The notes: generated by a model from the sequence alone, not told the origin. Positions 45,589 to 55,265 are shown, numbered from the stretch's first letter. The stretch: 64,000 nucleotides of DNA from Candidatus Manganitrophus morganii (GCA_021651055.1 JAJHOH010000001.1:2790001-2854000), one strand, 5' to 3'. Program-made: numbers and translations.

Positions 45589-45735
45589 ATGAAGGGGATG
45601 ATCATCCTTCTGATGGTTATCCTGGCTCCGGATATTGTCACGGCGGCCGCCGTGACTTCCGGACAATCGGGTCCCTGGTCTTCACCGGCGACATGGGTCG
45701 GCGGCGTCGTTCCGGGCGACGGGGATGAAGTGTGA
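45589..45735 (+). pseudogene. N-terminal, frameshifted part of the beta-helix protein
   Basis: This frame encodes 48 residues from ATG 45589, with GGGAG 8 bases upstream. It has a signal peptide (MIILLMVILAPDIVTAA) then PWSSPATWVGGVVPGDGDEV, and a TGA follows at once. The second unit of the neighbouring gene reads ATITSAGNGSWSSASTWVGG and PGDGDEVIIADGHTVRIDR without interruption. A shift of one base after GTG at 45730 joins this part to the frame at 45732 exactly in register. It is therefore the missing signal-peptide region of the large protein. Whether the shift is real, programmed or a sequencing error cannot be told. Confidence 0.7.
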
Positions 45736-48700
45736 TTGCCGACGGCCATGCCGTCGAGATTGATCGGGACATCGGGAGCGAGGGGCTCGGATTGAAAATG
45801 CTCCGCGTCGGAACCCACAACGGCTCGGCGGCGCGGCTCTTCTTTGACGGGCGCAGCCGTTCCCAAGCGGTGACCCTTCGATTCGCGAGCCGCGGAAAAG
45901 ACCGGGGAGTCGATGCCTTCGGCATTCACTTTTGGGGGAGCATTCAACTGGAGGGAACCCTTGAGCATCCTCTGGTGATCGAGCCGGTGGTCCAGGACGG
46001 GAGTGCGGTGACGTTCATTCAAAAAGACCCAAACAGCAGCCGCGTCGATCTGATCCTTCGCGACGTGATCCTTCGGCGGGCCGGCGATGAGCAAAGCGCC
46101 GGGATCGACGTCCGGGGGGCAAGCCGCTCCGGGGAGCGGGTGATCATCGAGGGAAATCGATTCGAGGGATCGGGTTCGATTCAACTCGCCGGCGCCGACG
46201 GCGGCGGCGCGACGATCTCCCTGAGCCGGAATGAGGCGGTCGATCATCGGGGATCGTTCGTCCAATTTCGGGCCGCGCGAAATCTGCTGATCGATCGGAA
46301 TCGGATCACCCTGGTTGCCTTCCCCGCCGGGGCGCCGGGACAGGCGGTCATCGACGGCATCCAGGGAGACGGGGTCGGAAATGGGATTCGGATCGAGGGG
46401 AACACGATCCTCAGTACGATCGATGCTGAAAGCGCGACCCACCCGCGCCGCTACGCGATCTGGCTCAATGGTTTCCCGGACTCTGTCGTGGCCGGCAACC
46501 GGGTCGCCGCCCAGGGGGTCTCCTATGGGTTTGAAGAGGGGGTCACTATTTTGGGCGGGGCCGGGAGGGGAGCGAACATCCGGATCGATCGAAACAACAT
46601 TATCGGCACAGTTCACGGCGTCGGCATTCATACCGTCCGGACCGACAACAGCGGCATCGAAGTGACCCGGAACCGGATCTTCGACAACCGCAACGAGCAT
46701 ATCTTCATCTCGGAGGGGCATCAGATCCGGATCGTCAACAACCTCCTCTACGGAACGCTTCATAGCGGCCAGGCCGGCATCCTCCTCTACAACACCGATC
46801 AGGTCGAGATCGTCCACAACACGCTCAATGGGACCCCTTCGGTCTCCACCGCGGGAATCGCCATCGGAAATCAGGGAATCGGCGTTTCGCACGGCGTCGT
46901 CGTCAAGAACAACATCCTGACCCGTTGGAACAAAGCGATCCAGAACCGGCCGGCCGGGAACACCTTCCGGGAGGTGGCCTACAACCTCTTTTTCGAGAAT
47001 GTGAAAAATTATGATCTCGAGCCGATCGACGGGGCGGGAGCCGGCGATGTTCTCGGCGATCCGAAGTATGTCGACCGCTCTTCTAGCGACTATCATCTCC
47101 AAACCGGCTCGGCGGCGATCGACCGGGCCGATCCGGCCGGCGCGCCGGCGGAGGATATCAACGGGCAGGCGCGCCCGGCCGGCGCCGGATTCGACATCGG
47201 CGCCGACGAGTACCGGGAGCCGGCATCTGCCGATTTGGCGGCGACGGTCGGCGCCACCCCCGAGCGGGTGATCGTCGGAGGGCGGCTGACCTATGTCGTC
47301 ACCGTGACGAATCATGGCCCCGCCATGGCGAATGAAGTGGCGGCGACCGTCACCCTCCCTTCGGAGATCGCGCTCCTTTCCATTCAGACCGATCGAGGAA
47401 GCTGCGATCCGGGGGGGATCTGCTCTCTTGGGGAACTGGAGAGCGCCGAACAAGCGGTCATCACCGTCGAGACGACGGCCGTCGCGGCCGGCTTCCTCAA
47501 CGCGACGGCTCGGGTCGCCGGACGGGAAACCGATCCCGACGCCGGCAACAACACCGCTTCGGCGGAAGCGGCGGCGGTTCCGGGCGACGGCGGCGGGGGA
47601 GGACCGCCCATTCCTTCCCCTTCTCCCCCTTCTCCTCCTCCTTCCGACTCGACCGGTTCGCCCCGATACGGATTCGGTTGCGGGGCGGTTCAGCCGGCTT
47701 CCGGCAACCGGGGTTTTCGCCGATCCGATCTGGGCGATCTCCTTCTCCTTGCATGGCCGCTGTTCTTCCTTCTTTTCAGAAGATTGAAAAGGTTGTTCTC
47801 TCTGCTCCTCCGGAATGCGGTATGGGTCGGAGGCCTTCTCCTGATTCTCCTTCCGCTCGAAGCGGGAGGGGCGACGATCACCTCGGCTGGTAACGGTTCC
47901 TGGTCGTCCGCATCGACGTGGGTGGGAGGCCGTGTGCCGGGGGACGGCGATGAGGTGATCATCGCCGACGGGCACACCGTCCGGATCGACCGGAACGTCG
48001 GCACGAGCGCTCAGGGATTGAGGATGCTCCGGGTCGGCACCCGCAACGGATCGACCGCGGTGTTGAAGTATGACGGCGCCGCGGCGGCGCGGGGGTACAC
48101 GATCGTCTTCGGAAGCACCGGGAAGGTGGAGGGCCAGGACGCGTTCGGGATTCGATTTTTCGGAACGGTCGATCTGCAAGGATCGGCGGCGAAGCCGCTG
48201 GTTTTGGAGCCGAGATTCAAAGACGGCCGGGCAATCACCTTTATCCGCAAGGAGGGGGCGAGCACCGAGGTCGATCTGACGCTGCGCGGTCTCACCTTCC
48301 GATTTTTAGGGGATGGGGAGCGCGCCGGGATCGATGCCTCAAATGGGGCGCGGATCGCCATCAGCGACAACACGTTCGAGCAGTCGGGTTTCATCCAACT
48401 GGCCGGCGCGAATGGGACGGCCGGAGCGGTTTTGGTGAGCGGAAACACGGCGACCGGACAGAAGGGGTCGTTTGTGCAGTTCCGCGCCGCCCGCGGGATC
48501 GACATTCTCCAAAATCAGGTCACGATCGCCTCTTTTCCGGCCGGCGCGCCGGGCCAGGCGATGATCGACAGCATCGAAGGGGATGAGATCGGGACCGATA
48601 TCCTGATCGAGGGGAACACCCTCATCAGCACGATCGATGCCGAGAACCCCACGCGGCGCCTCTTCGGGATCTGGTTGTCCGGGGTGACCGACTCCATCAT

Positions 48701-49697
48701 CCGTGGGAATCGGATCTCGGCCCAAGGGGTCGCCTATGGATATGAAGAGGGGATCTCGATTCTCGGAGAGGGAAACAATGCAAGGGATAATCGCGTAGAG
48801 GGAAACATCATTTCAAATACGATCCATGGGATCGGCATCCATACCGGCCGGTCGGGCAATCCGGGGATCATCCTTACCCGGAATGAGATTTTCAACAACC
48901 GGAACGAGCATATTTTTATCTCCGACGGTTATCAGATCGAAATCGTCAACAACATCATGTATGGACCGCTTCATTCGGGCCAGGCGGGGATTCTCCTCTA
49001 CAACACCGATCAGGCGAAGGTGGTGAACAATACCCTGGATGGAACGCCGGAGGTCTCCACCGCCGGGATCGCCATCGGCAACGCGGGGATCGCGACCTCT
49101 TTTAATGTGGTTATCAAAAACAATATTTTGACCCGGTGGAACAAGGCGATTCAGAACAGAAACAGCGGCAACAGCTTCAGCGAGGTCGGCTACAATCTTT
49201 TCTTCGAGAATGTCAACGATATCGACGACCTGGCTTCCAACGCGGGCTCCCAAATCCCGAGCGATCGAACCGGCGATCTCTTCACCTCGCCGGGATATGT
49301 CGATGCCGCATCGCGAAAATATCACCTCCTGGCCGGATCGTCGGCGATCGATCGGGCCGCCGCCCCGAACGCGCCGGAGGTCGATTTCGACGGGCAGGCC
49401 CGGCCTTTCGGAGAGGGCATCGATATCGGCGCCGACGAAGCCTCTTCCGATGCGCCGATCCCCCCGTCTTCCTGTTCGGGATCGGGGTGCGGCGGGGAAG
49501 ATGGAAGCGGCAACCCGACCGCCTCTTCCGAGGGGGAAAATTCGGGGGGATTCGGATGCGGGGCCATTCAGTCCCGCGCTCCGAGAAAAACGTTCGATCG
49601 ATCCCATCTGGGTGACCTGCTTCTCCTTCTCGTCCCGTTCTTTTACTTTCTTTTCATGAGAAGCGCGGCTCATCCTGTCAGACGGAGGGGTACATAA
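45732..49697 (+). CDS. Giant protein of two fused right-handed beta-helix units
   Basis: The open frame encodes 1,321 residues from a GTG that overlaps the stop before it (GTGA). It holds two full-length homologous right-handed beta-helix units (about 1-520 and 735-1265). Each has LRMLRVGT or LKMLRVGT, SGSIQLAG or SGFIQLAG, IEGNT, EHIFISEGHQIRIVNN, HSGQAGILLYNTDQ and NNILTRWNKAIQNR. A CARDB/DUF11-like section (about 495-610) lies in the first. Each unit ends with FGCGA-x-Q, a membrane stretch and arginines, a sorting-tail pattern. A signal-peptide-like stretch sits between. Parallel beta-helices often bind or cleave polysaccharide; no active-site residues were identified. Confidence 0.8.
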   Translation: MIADGHAVEIDRDIGSEGLGLKMLRVGTHNGSAARLFFDGRSRSQAVTLRFASRGKDRGVDAFGIHFWGSIQLEGTLEHPLVIEPVVQDGSAVTFIQKDPNSSRVDLILRDVILRRAGDEQSAGIDVRGASRSGERVIIEGNRFEGSGSIQLAGADGGGATISLSRNEAVDHRGSFVQFRAARNLLIDRNRITLVAFPAGAPGQAVIDGIQGDGVGNGIRIEGNTILSTIDAESATHPRRYAIWLNGFPDSVVAGNRVAAQGVSYGFEEGVTILGGAGRGANIRIDRNNIIGTVHGVGIHTVRTDNSGIEVTRNRIFDNRNEHIFISEGHQIRIVNNLLYGTLHSGQAGILLYNTDQVEIVHNTLNGTPSVSTAGIAIGNQGIGVSHGVVVKNNILTRWNKAIQNRPAGNTFREVAYNLFFENVKNYDLEPIDGAGAGDVLGDPKYVDRSSSDYHLQTGSAAIDRADPAGAPAEDINGQARPAGAGFDIGADEYREPASADLAATVGATPERVIVGGRLTYVVTVTNHGPAMANEVAATVTLPSEIALLSIQTDRGSCDPGGICSLGELESAEQAVITVETTAVAAGFLNATARVAGRETDPDAGNNTASAEAAAVPGDGGGGGPPIPSPSPPSPPPSDSTGSPRYGFGCGAVQPASGNRGFRRSDLGDLLLLAWPLFFLLFRRLKRLFSLLLRNAVWVGGLLLILLPLEAGGATITSAGNGSWSSASTWVGGRVPGDGDEVIIADGHTVRIDRNVGTSAQGLRMLRVGTRNGSTAVLKYDGAAAARGYTIVFGSTGKVEGQDAFGIRFFGTVDLQGSAAKPLVLEPRFKDGRAITFIRKEGASTEVDLTLRGLTFRFLGDGERAGIDASNGARIAISDNTFEQSGFIQLAGANGTAGAVLVSGNTATGQKGSFVQFRAARGIDILQNQVTIASFPAGAPGQAMIDSIEGDEIGTDILIEGNTLISTIDAENPTRRLFGIWLSGVTDSIIRGNRISAQGVAYGYEEGISILGEGNNARDNRVEGNIISNTIHGIGIHTGRSGNPGIILTRNEIFNNRNEHIFISDGYQIEIVNNIMYGPLHSGQAGILLYNTDQAKVVNNTLDGTPEVSTAGIAIGNAGIATSFNVVIKNNILTRWNKAIQNRNSGNSFSEVGYNLFFENVNDIDDLASNAGSQIPSDRTGDLFTSPGYVDAASRKYHLLAGSSAIDRAAAPNAPEVDFDGQARPFGEGIDIGADEASSDAPIPPSSCSGSGCGGEDGSGNPTASSEGENSGGFGCGAIQSRAPRKTFDRSHLGDLLLLLVPFFYFLFMRSAAHPVRRRGT

Positions 49698-49777
49698 AGA
49701 GGCCATGGATGAGGATGAGCCGATTGGAGGGCCTTCCGTTCAATGTGAACTTTGGGGGAGAAAGGAAACATCACGTT

Positions 49778-50389
49778 ATGAAAAAGCAACCGTTCTGGAT
49801 TTTCACAATGATCCTTTTGATTTTGCCCCAGCTCGGCTGGGCTCAGGAAGACGGGCGGATCGAGAACACCTTTGGAATCGGTCCTCGCGCCGGTTATTAC
49901 AAGAGCAAAGATGCCGACGAGGGAGCATGGTATGGCGGTGTACAGAGCCGGTTTCGCTTCGGAGAGGTCATCGGCCTCGAGGTGGCGGCGGACTATCGAA
50001 CGGAGGAAACGTTCGAGGTGGACGCACCCGGATTTGATGGAGAGATTAATGTACGCTCCTATCCGGTCACTGCATCGCTTCTTGTTTTTCTGCCGATCCT
50101 TCCCCATTTTTCTCCTTACCTGGTCGGGGGAGGAGGCTTGTACTACACCAAAATAGATTATTCAGAGAGTCTTGAGGATCTGGGGTTTGACGATCGGACC
50201 GAGCGGCCCTGGGGGTGGCATGCAGGGGCCGGGTTGGAATTCCCCATCACCGAGACGGTGGCGCTCAATGCCGATGTTCGATATATTTTCATGGATTCGG
50301 AATTCGGCGATGAGGGAGGCACCGATCTCGATGAAGACAGTTCGGTTGACAGTTGGGCGGCCACCGCGGCGCTGATGTTCTACTTCTAG
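49778..50389 (+). CDS. Outer-membrane beta-barrel protein, OmpW/OmpA-barrel-like
   Basis: The gene encodes 203 residues from ATG 49778; an upstream ATG at 49709 has no ribosome site near it. A signal peptide (WIFTMILLILPQLGWA) is followed by strands with ENTFGIGPRAGYYKSKDAD, GLEVAADYR, FSPYLVGGGGLYYTKIDY and RPWGWHAGAGLEFPIT. It ends in a terminal phenylalanine (LMFYF). This is an eight-strand-type barrel. It follows the giant beta-helix gene by 80 bases. Confidence 0.8.
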   Translation: MKKQPFWIFTMILLILPQLGWAQEDGRIENTFGIGPRAGYYKSKDADEGAWYGGVQSRFRFGEVIGLEVAADYRTEETFEVDAPGFDGEINVRSYPVTASLLVFLPILPHFSPYLVGGGGLYYTKIDYSESLEDLGFDDRTERPWGWHAGAGLEFPITETVALNADVRYIFMDSEFGDEGGTDLDEDSSVDSWAATAALMFYF

Positions 50390-50569
50390 ACTCCATAACC
50401 TCCTTCCCACCTCATCGAGGGGCCGGCTTTGCTTCGGCAGGGTCGGCTCCTCCTTCCTCCAGCCCTCCAGCCAATTGCAAACTGATCGACCGGAAGGAAC
50501 AACCCCTATTCCCGATTTCAAAGAAACCGTCTGGTTTTTATCCGGAGGGTGTGGTGGAGAGGGTGGAAG

Positions 50570-50650
50570 CTAACTCCGCTTGATCACCGCGAAAATCCCC
50601 CAGACGATCAACACCAGGAGGACAAGGTTCAGGAGCATGCCGAAGAGCAT
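50570..50650 (-). CDS. Possible 26-residue single-helix membrane microprotein
   Basis: From ATG 50650, with AAAGGGG 8 bases upstream, the frame reads MLFGMLLNLVLLVLIVWGIF and then a short basic end. A longer frame extends to 50764 but is not clearly coding. Such single-helix proteins are common but easily missed; the only support is the ribosome site and the hydrophobic pattern. Confidence 0.4.
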   Translation of the reverse strand: MLFGMLLNLVLLVLIVWGIFAVIKRS

Positions 50651-50729
50651 CGAATGGCCCCTTTCGTTTAAGGTTTGGTTGGTCTGATTGTAGAACGGGA
50701 GGGGGAGATTTTGCAAGCGCTGAAAAGGG

Positions 50730-51635
50730 TTATATGAAGACAATCGTTTTGTTTCCGTGAACAAGGACCCGGTCTTCGACGTGCCAGGTGACGGCGCGGG
50801 TCAGCACCGTTCGTTCGACGTAGCGGCCAATGCGCCGGAGATCTTCGACCTCCTTGCGGTGATCGACCCGTTCGACATCTTGCTCGATGATCGGGCCGGC
50901 GTCCAGCGCCTCCGTGACGTAGTGGGCGGTGGCGCCGATCAACTTGACCCCCCGCTCATACGCCCTTGCGTAGGGATCGGCGCCGACGAAGGCGGGGAGG
51001 AAGCTGTGATGGATGTTGATGATCTGGTTCGGATAATGTTTGATGAAGCCGGGGGTGATGATCTGCATGTAGCGCGCGAGGACCACCAGATCGACCTTTC
51101 CCTCCATCAAGGCAAGCTGCTTCCGCTCCGCCTCCTCTTTCCGGCTCTTATCGACCGGGACATAATGAAACGGAATCCCCCACGTTGCTACGGTCTGCTC
51201 CAGGTCGGGATGATTGGAGAGAACCATCGCGATCTCGGCCCTCAGATCGCCCGCCCGCCGGTGCCAGAGGAGCTCGAAGAGGGCGTGTTCCGCCTTTGAG
51301 ACAAAAATCGCCAACCGCTTCACCTGCCCCGCATACGCGAGCCGCCACGCCATATCGAATGTGGCGGCGATCCGAGAGAAGGCCCGCTCCAACGCCGGGC
51401 CGCGCTGCTCCAGCCCCGAAAGCTGAAACTCCACCCGCATAAAGAAGATCCCGCCGGTCGGATCGGTCGAGTGTTGATCGGAATCGATGATGTTGGCCGC
51501 TTGCTCGAAGAGAAAGCGAGAGACGGCGGCGACGATCCCCGGCCGGTCGGGGCAAGAGATCAACAGCCGGCCGATGTCGCCGTAACCGTCCGAGATCGGC
51601 GGCCAGAAAGAAGGGGGGGATTGTTTTTGGTTCAT
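50730..51635 (-). CDS. purU: Formyltetrahydrofolate deformylase
   Basis: The gene encodes 301 residues. An ACT domain (about 20-95, [20 protein letters not shown]) is followed by the formyltransferase-like domain, with [15 protein letters not shown] holding the catalytic N-x-H and [16 protein letters not shown] the catalytic aspartate. PurU hydrolyses 10-formyl-THF to THF and formate, supplying formate for purine synthesis. Motifs and length agree with the family. Confidence 0.93.
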   Translation of the reverse strand: MNQKQSPPSFWPPISDGYGDIGRLLISCPDRPGIVAAVSRFLFEQAANIIDSDQHSTDPTGGIFFMRVEFQLSGLEQRGPALERAFSRIAATFDMAWRLAYAGQVKRLAIFVSKAEHALFELLWHRRAGDLRAEIAMVLSNHPDLEQTVATWGIPFHYVPVDKSRKEEAERKQLALMEGKVDLVVLARYMQIITPGFIKHYPNQIINIHHSFLPAFVGADPYARAYERGVKLIGATAHYVTEALDAGPIIEQDVERVDHRKEVEDLRRIGRYVERTVLTRAVTWHVEDRVLVHGNKTIVFI

Positions 51636-51903
51636 CCGGGTCTCACTGATGGAAAATGGAAATCGATGTGATGCCAGCGGATCATAGGTTACCAGAAAAA
51701 GGGGTCGGAGACCAGAAGAAGAATCGCGACGCTTGGAAGGTAAACGGAATGTAAACGAAATGTAAAGAGAGATACAGATCGAGGTTTAAAAAAAGGTTAA
51801 GCTAGACCCAACTTCCGAAATCGCCGCGGCGTTTTATACGGCGGCATGACCGATGGACGTTCACAACGACTTGCAGATGATGATCTTTCAGAGGGAGGGT
51901 GAG

Positions 51904-53382
51904 ATGGGGTTGAAGTTTGAGACGTTAGGGAATGCCACATTGCAGCTGTTTGAAGAGGGGAGGCCGGTTCTCGCCACCGATCCATGGCTGAAGGGGACCG
52001 CTTATTTCGGGAGCTGGGGGCTGGATCACCCGCTGACGGAGACGCAAATCAGGAACGTCGTCCAGTCGCCGTATCTCTGGATTTCTCACGGCCATCCCGA
52101 TCACCTCCATCCCGATTCGATCGAGATGCTCTCGCGGAAGTCGCTTATCCTGCTGCCGAATCACTATCACCCGGAGATCCGAGAGTCGCTTGAGTCGAAA
52201 GGTTTTCGGGTCGAAGTGCTGCGATTCAAGGAGTGGACGCGGCTCACCCCGACGGTCCGGGTGATGTGCCTGGAGAATATGAATCAAGACGCCATTTTAA
52301 TCGTCGAGGCGGGGGACGCGCTGATCGTCAATCTCAACGATTCCCCGTTGCACGGCGAGGGACCCTTCCTGAAGACGTTGATCGCCTCCTATAAAAAGTC
52401 GTTTCTGTTGGCCCTCTGCAGCATCGACGCCGACATGATCAACATTGTCGGCAGACGGGGAGAGTCGCTTGCCCCCCCTCGTTACGAGTCAAAACGGAGC
52501 GCCGTTTGGGAGCTGGGGGACCTCTGCGCCTTTCTGAATGTGAACCATTTCTGCTGCTTCTCCTCGCAACACCTCTATGTCCGTCCCGATTCGATCTGGG
52601 CGAATCCTTACCGGATCGGCTGGGAGGAGATGCAACGCCACTGGAATGCCCCCGAGACGAAGTTGATCGAGCCGTTCGTCACCGTCGACCTGACCGATGG
52701 TTCGGTCACGCCGAATCATCCGGCCCACCGGCCCGACCTGAGTTCGATCTCCACGGAGACCGGCGAGGATGACTGGAACGAGACGATGTCGAAAGGGGAT
52801 TGGGAGGCGCTGGAGCGGTTCGTCCGCCGCTTTCGGCTCCTCAAGCGCCACGTCGGTTTTATCCGATTTACCGTCGCCGGGGAGGCGCGGACCTTTTACA
52901 TCGATCCTCGGCGTGCGAGGGGCGGGAAGGATCGGCGGGGAATTCATTTTATCGCCCCGCGGAACTCTCTGATGAAAGCGGTGGAGTACGGCTACTTCGA
53001 CGATCTTCTGATCGGAAATTTCATGAAAACCGAACTGATCAACACCCGCCTCTATCCTCACTTTACGCCGATCGTGGCGAAGCTCGGCGGGAATGCGAAG
53101 GTCTTCACCCCCCGCGAGCTCTGGCGGTTTCGCGCCCATTACTTCCGGCTCTCTCCGCGGGCCTACATCGCGCACCATCTGCAAATGCAGTGGGTTTATC
53201 AGTGGAAGCCGCGGCTGCGCGGCGCGCTGAAAGAGGCGGGCCTTCTCGATACGGCCAAGCGGGCGATGCGCCGGGCGCTCGGTCTCCCCTTGCTGCCGGC
53301 GAAGGCCGATCCGGAACCGCTCGGGGAGACGCGATTGCGCGGAACCGACCCGGGGCTTATCCGCCCGAAAGCGGATCGATGA
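51904..53382 (+). CDS. Metallo-beta-lactamase-fold hydrolase
   Basis: The gene encodes 492 residues from ATG 51904, with GAGGG a few bases upstream. The MBL fold shows SHGHPDHLHPD near residues 60-70, the H-x-H-x-D-H metal motif, and the phosphoesterase-like later parts VNLNDSPLHG and FCCFSSQHLYVRPDSIW. The C-terminal region after about 300 is a second, unassigned domain. It resembles UlaG-like or sugar-hydroxylase MBL proteins; the substrate is not known. Confidence 0.8.
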   Translation: MGLKFETLGNATLQLFEEGRPVLATDPWLKGTAYFGSWGLDHPLTETQIRNVVQSPYLWISHGHPDHLHPDSIEMLSRKSLILLPNHYHPEIRESLESKGFRVEVLRFKEWTRLTPTVRVMCLENMNQDAILIVEAGDALIVNLNDSPLHGEGPFLKTLIASYKKSFLLALCSIDADMINIVGRRGESLAPPRYESKRSAVWELGDLCAFLNVNHFCCFSSQHLYVRPDSIWANPYRIGWEEMQRHWNAPETKLIEPFVTVDLTDGSVTPNHPAHRPDLSSISTETGEDDWNETMSKGDWEALERFVRRFRLLKRHVGFIRFTVAGEARTFYIDPRRARGGKDRRGIHFIAPRNSLMKAVEYGYFDDLLIGNFMKTELINTRLYPHFTPIVAKLGGNAKVFTPRELWRFRAHYFRLSPRAYIAHHLQMQWVYQWKPRLRGALKEAGLLDTAKRAMRRALGLPLLPAKADPEPLGETRLRGTDPGLIRPKADR

Positions 53383-53441
53383 GACCGACCTGCGCCGACG
53401 TGGTCTTCGTGTAGGGGAGTGGAAGGATGGGAGGGTGCGGC

Positions 53442-53846
53442 TTATCGCGGCTTTCTTTTTAGAATGTCTGCGAGGCGACGCTTGGGAGGCGGGGCCCGAC
53501 GGCTTTGATACCGGAGACGCGTTCCATGTGTGAGGGAGAGGGCGATTTCTTCAGCGGCTAATTCCTTCGGAAAGTAGGTGCCGGAGACCTTGGCCCCGTT
53601 TAGGCTCGCTCCTTCCAGGTTGGTTTGGGATAAATCGACGCCGCGAAGATCGGTCTGGAGAAAATAGCTGCCGCTGAGATCGAGCCCTTTTAGATCGACC
53701 TCGCGCAGGTCAAGCCCGCCGAGGTCGGAATCGGTGAGATCCATCTTCTCTCCTTTGCGTTTTCTTGCGTTGAACTCGTCGATACGGCTTTCACGCAAGA
53801 GGCGATAGAGGGGATCTCGGTTGTCATTGATCGGTTTTAGCGACAA
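53442..53846 (-). CDS. Pentapeptide-repeat protein
   Basis: The gene encodes 134 residues. The repeats DLTDSDLGGLDLREVDLKGL, then DLSGSYFLQTDLRGVDL and TNLEGASLNGAKVSG follow the A(D/N)LXX pattern from about residue 36 to 92. The repeat makes a square helix; the function is unknown. The N-terminus and basic C-terminus (RRAPPPKRRLADILKRKPR) are not repeats. Confidence 0.88.
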   Translation of the reverse strand: MSLKPINDNRDPLYRLLRESRIDEFNARKRKGEKMDLTDSDLGGLDLREVDLKGLDLSGSYFLQTDLRGVDLSQTNLEGASLNGAKVSGTYFPKELAAEEIALSLTHGTRLRYQSRRAPPPKRRLADILKRKPR

Positions 53847-54010
53847 GCGCGACGTCTCCTTCCAGGGCCGGAACCCCGGTTTCCATCAAGACGATCCCTG
53901 CGTGAGGGATCCTTCTGATATAGAGAAGTATACTCCCGATTTTAAAAACTGGGATACGGCCCCTTCTACCGATTTCATCTCAGGCCGCTCATGGAGACTT
54001 TATGCGGTCA

Positions 54011-55207
54011 TTACACGAACCCTCCGGCGCAGTGTCCGGAGGCCCAGGCCCACTGGAAATTATACCCCCCCAGCCAGCCGGTCACATCGACGACCTCGCC
54101 GATAAAATAAAGCCCTTTCACCTCTTTGGCCTCGAAACTTTTGGACGAGAGCGCGTTGGTATCGACCCCCCCCTTGGTGACCTCCGCCAGGCGATAGCCG
54201 CCGGTTCCGGCGGGGATGATCCGCCATTGCTGAAAGCGGGCGGCGATCGCCGCGATTTCTTTCGGCGTGTATCGGCCGACCGGCTTGTTTCCTCCCGACA
54301 CTCCCAGCCACTGTTCGGCCAGGCGTTTGGTCAGCCGCTCGCCGATCAGGTTTTTCAGTTCCGCCTTCGGCCGCTCCTTCTGCCACTGTTTGATTGTTTC
54401 GGTCAGATCAAGATCGGGGAAAAGATTGATCGTCACCGGATCGCCCGGCTCCCAGTAGTTTGAAATTTGCAAAATGGCGGGGCCGCTTAATCCGTGGTGG
54501 GTAAAAAGGATCGCCTCCCGAAAGGTCCGGTCGCGGCAGGAGACCCGCGCATCCGCGGCGGTTCCGGAGAGGCCGTCGATCTCCTCCAAATCGCGGGGGT
54601 TCAAGGTCAAGGAGACGAGGCCGGGCCGGCAGGGTAACACGGGGAGGCCGAACTGCGTCGCCATCCGGTATCCGAAGTCGGTTGCTCCGATCTTCGGGAT
54701 CGACAGCCCCCCCGTGGCGATCACCAGCGATTGGCTCTCGTAGCTTCCGAGGCTGGTTTGAAGGGTAAAACGATTGGGTCCGATGAGTTGCCGTTCTATT
54801 TTCCCAACCGAGCAGTTCGTCCGAATCTGCACCCCGCCGAGGCGGCACTCTTCCAGCAGCAGGTGAACGATCGCCGTCGCTTTCCCGTCGCAGAAGAGCT
54901 GTCCTAACTTTTTCTCGTGATAGGGGATGCCATGTTTCTCGACCAGCGCGATAAAGTCGGCCGGCCCGTAGCGGCTGAGGGCCGATTTGCAGAAGTGCGG
55001 GTTGGCGGAGAGGTAATGGCCCGCCTCCACATGCAGGTTGGTGAAGTTGCAGCGTCCCCCGCCGGAGATCAAGATTTTCTTGCCGACGCGGTCGGCCCGT
55101 TCCAAAAGCAGAACCCGGCGTCCCCGTTGGCCCGCGGTCAAGGCGCACATCAGCCCCGCGGCGCCGCCGCCGATGACGATGACATCGAATTGTTCCGAAA
55201 CATTCAT
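54011..55207 (-). CDS. HI0933/YhiN-type flavoprotein
   Basis: The gene encodes 398 residues. The FAD-binding start VIVIGGGAAGLMCALTAG is followed by GKKILISGGGRCNFTN, a mark of the HI0933/BaiN family, then VIATGGLSIPKIGATDFGY and the closing YFIGEVVDVTGWLGGYNFQW. Some relatives reduce unsaturated substrates with NAD(P)H. The exact substrate here is unknown. Confidence 0.92.
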   Translation of the reverse strand: MNVSEQFDVIVIGGGAAGLMCALTAGQRGRRVLLLERADRVGKKILISGGGRCNFTNLHVEAGHYLSANPHFCKSALSRYGPADFIALVEKHGIPYHEKKLGQLFCDGKATAIVHLLLEECRLGGVQIRTNCSVGKIERQLIGPNRFTLQTSLGSYESQSLVIATGGLSIPKIGATDFGYRMATQFGLPVLPCRPGLVSLTLNPRDLEEIDGLSGTAADARVSCRDRTFREAILFTHHGLSGPAILQISNYWEPGDPVTINLFPDLDLTETIKQWQKERPKAELKNLIGERLTKRLAEQWLGVSGGNKPVGRYTPKEIAAIAARFQQWRIIPAGTGGYRLAEVTKGGVDTNALSSKSFEAKEVKGLYFIGEVVDVTGWLGGYNFQWAWASGHCAGGFV

Positions 55208-55221
55208 AGAGCGAGTTCGAT

Positions 55222-55265
55222 TGAGAATTAGGAATTACGAATGAGGAATTAGATTCGTAATTGAT
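55222..55265. repeat. AT-rich dispersed repeat (AATTAGGAATT units)
   Basis: The run GAATTAGGAATTACGAATGA is followed by GGAATTAGATTCGTAATTG. It lies between the flavoprotein and the arsenate reductase-like gene. Confidence 0.75.

Noticed and set aside
45483-48179. Open frame of 898 codons on the minus strand opposite the beta-helix gene
   Set aside because: It is antisense to a clearly conserved protein, has low-complexity Arg- and Asp-rich sequence, and no domain. It arises from the GC-rich codon use.
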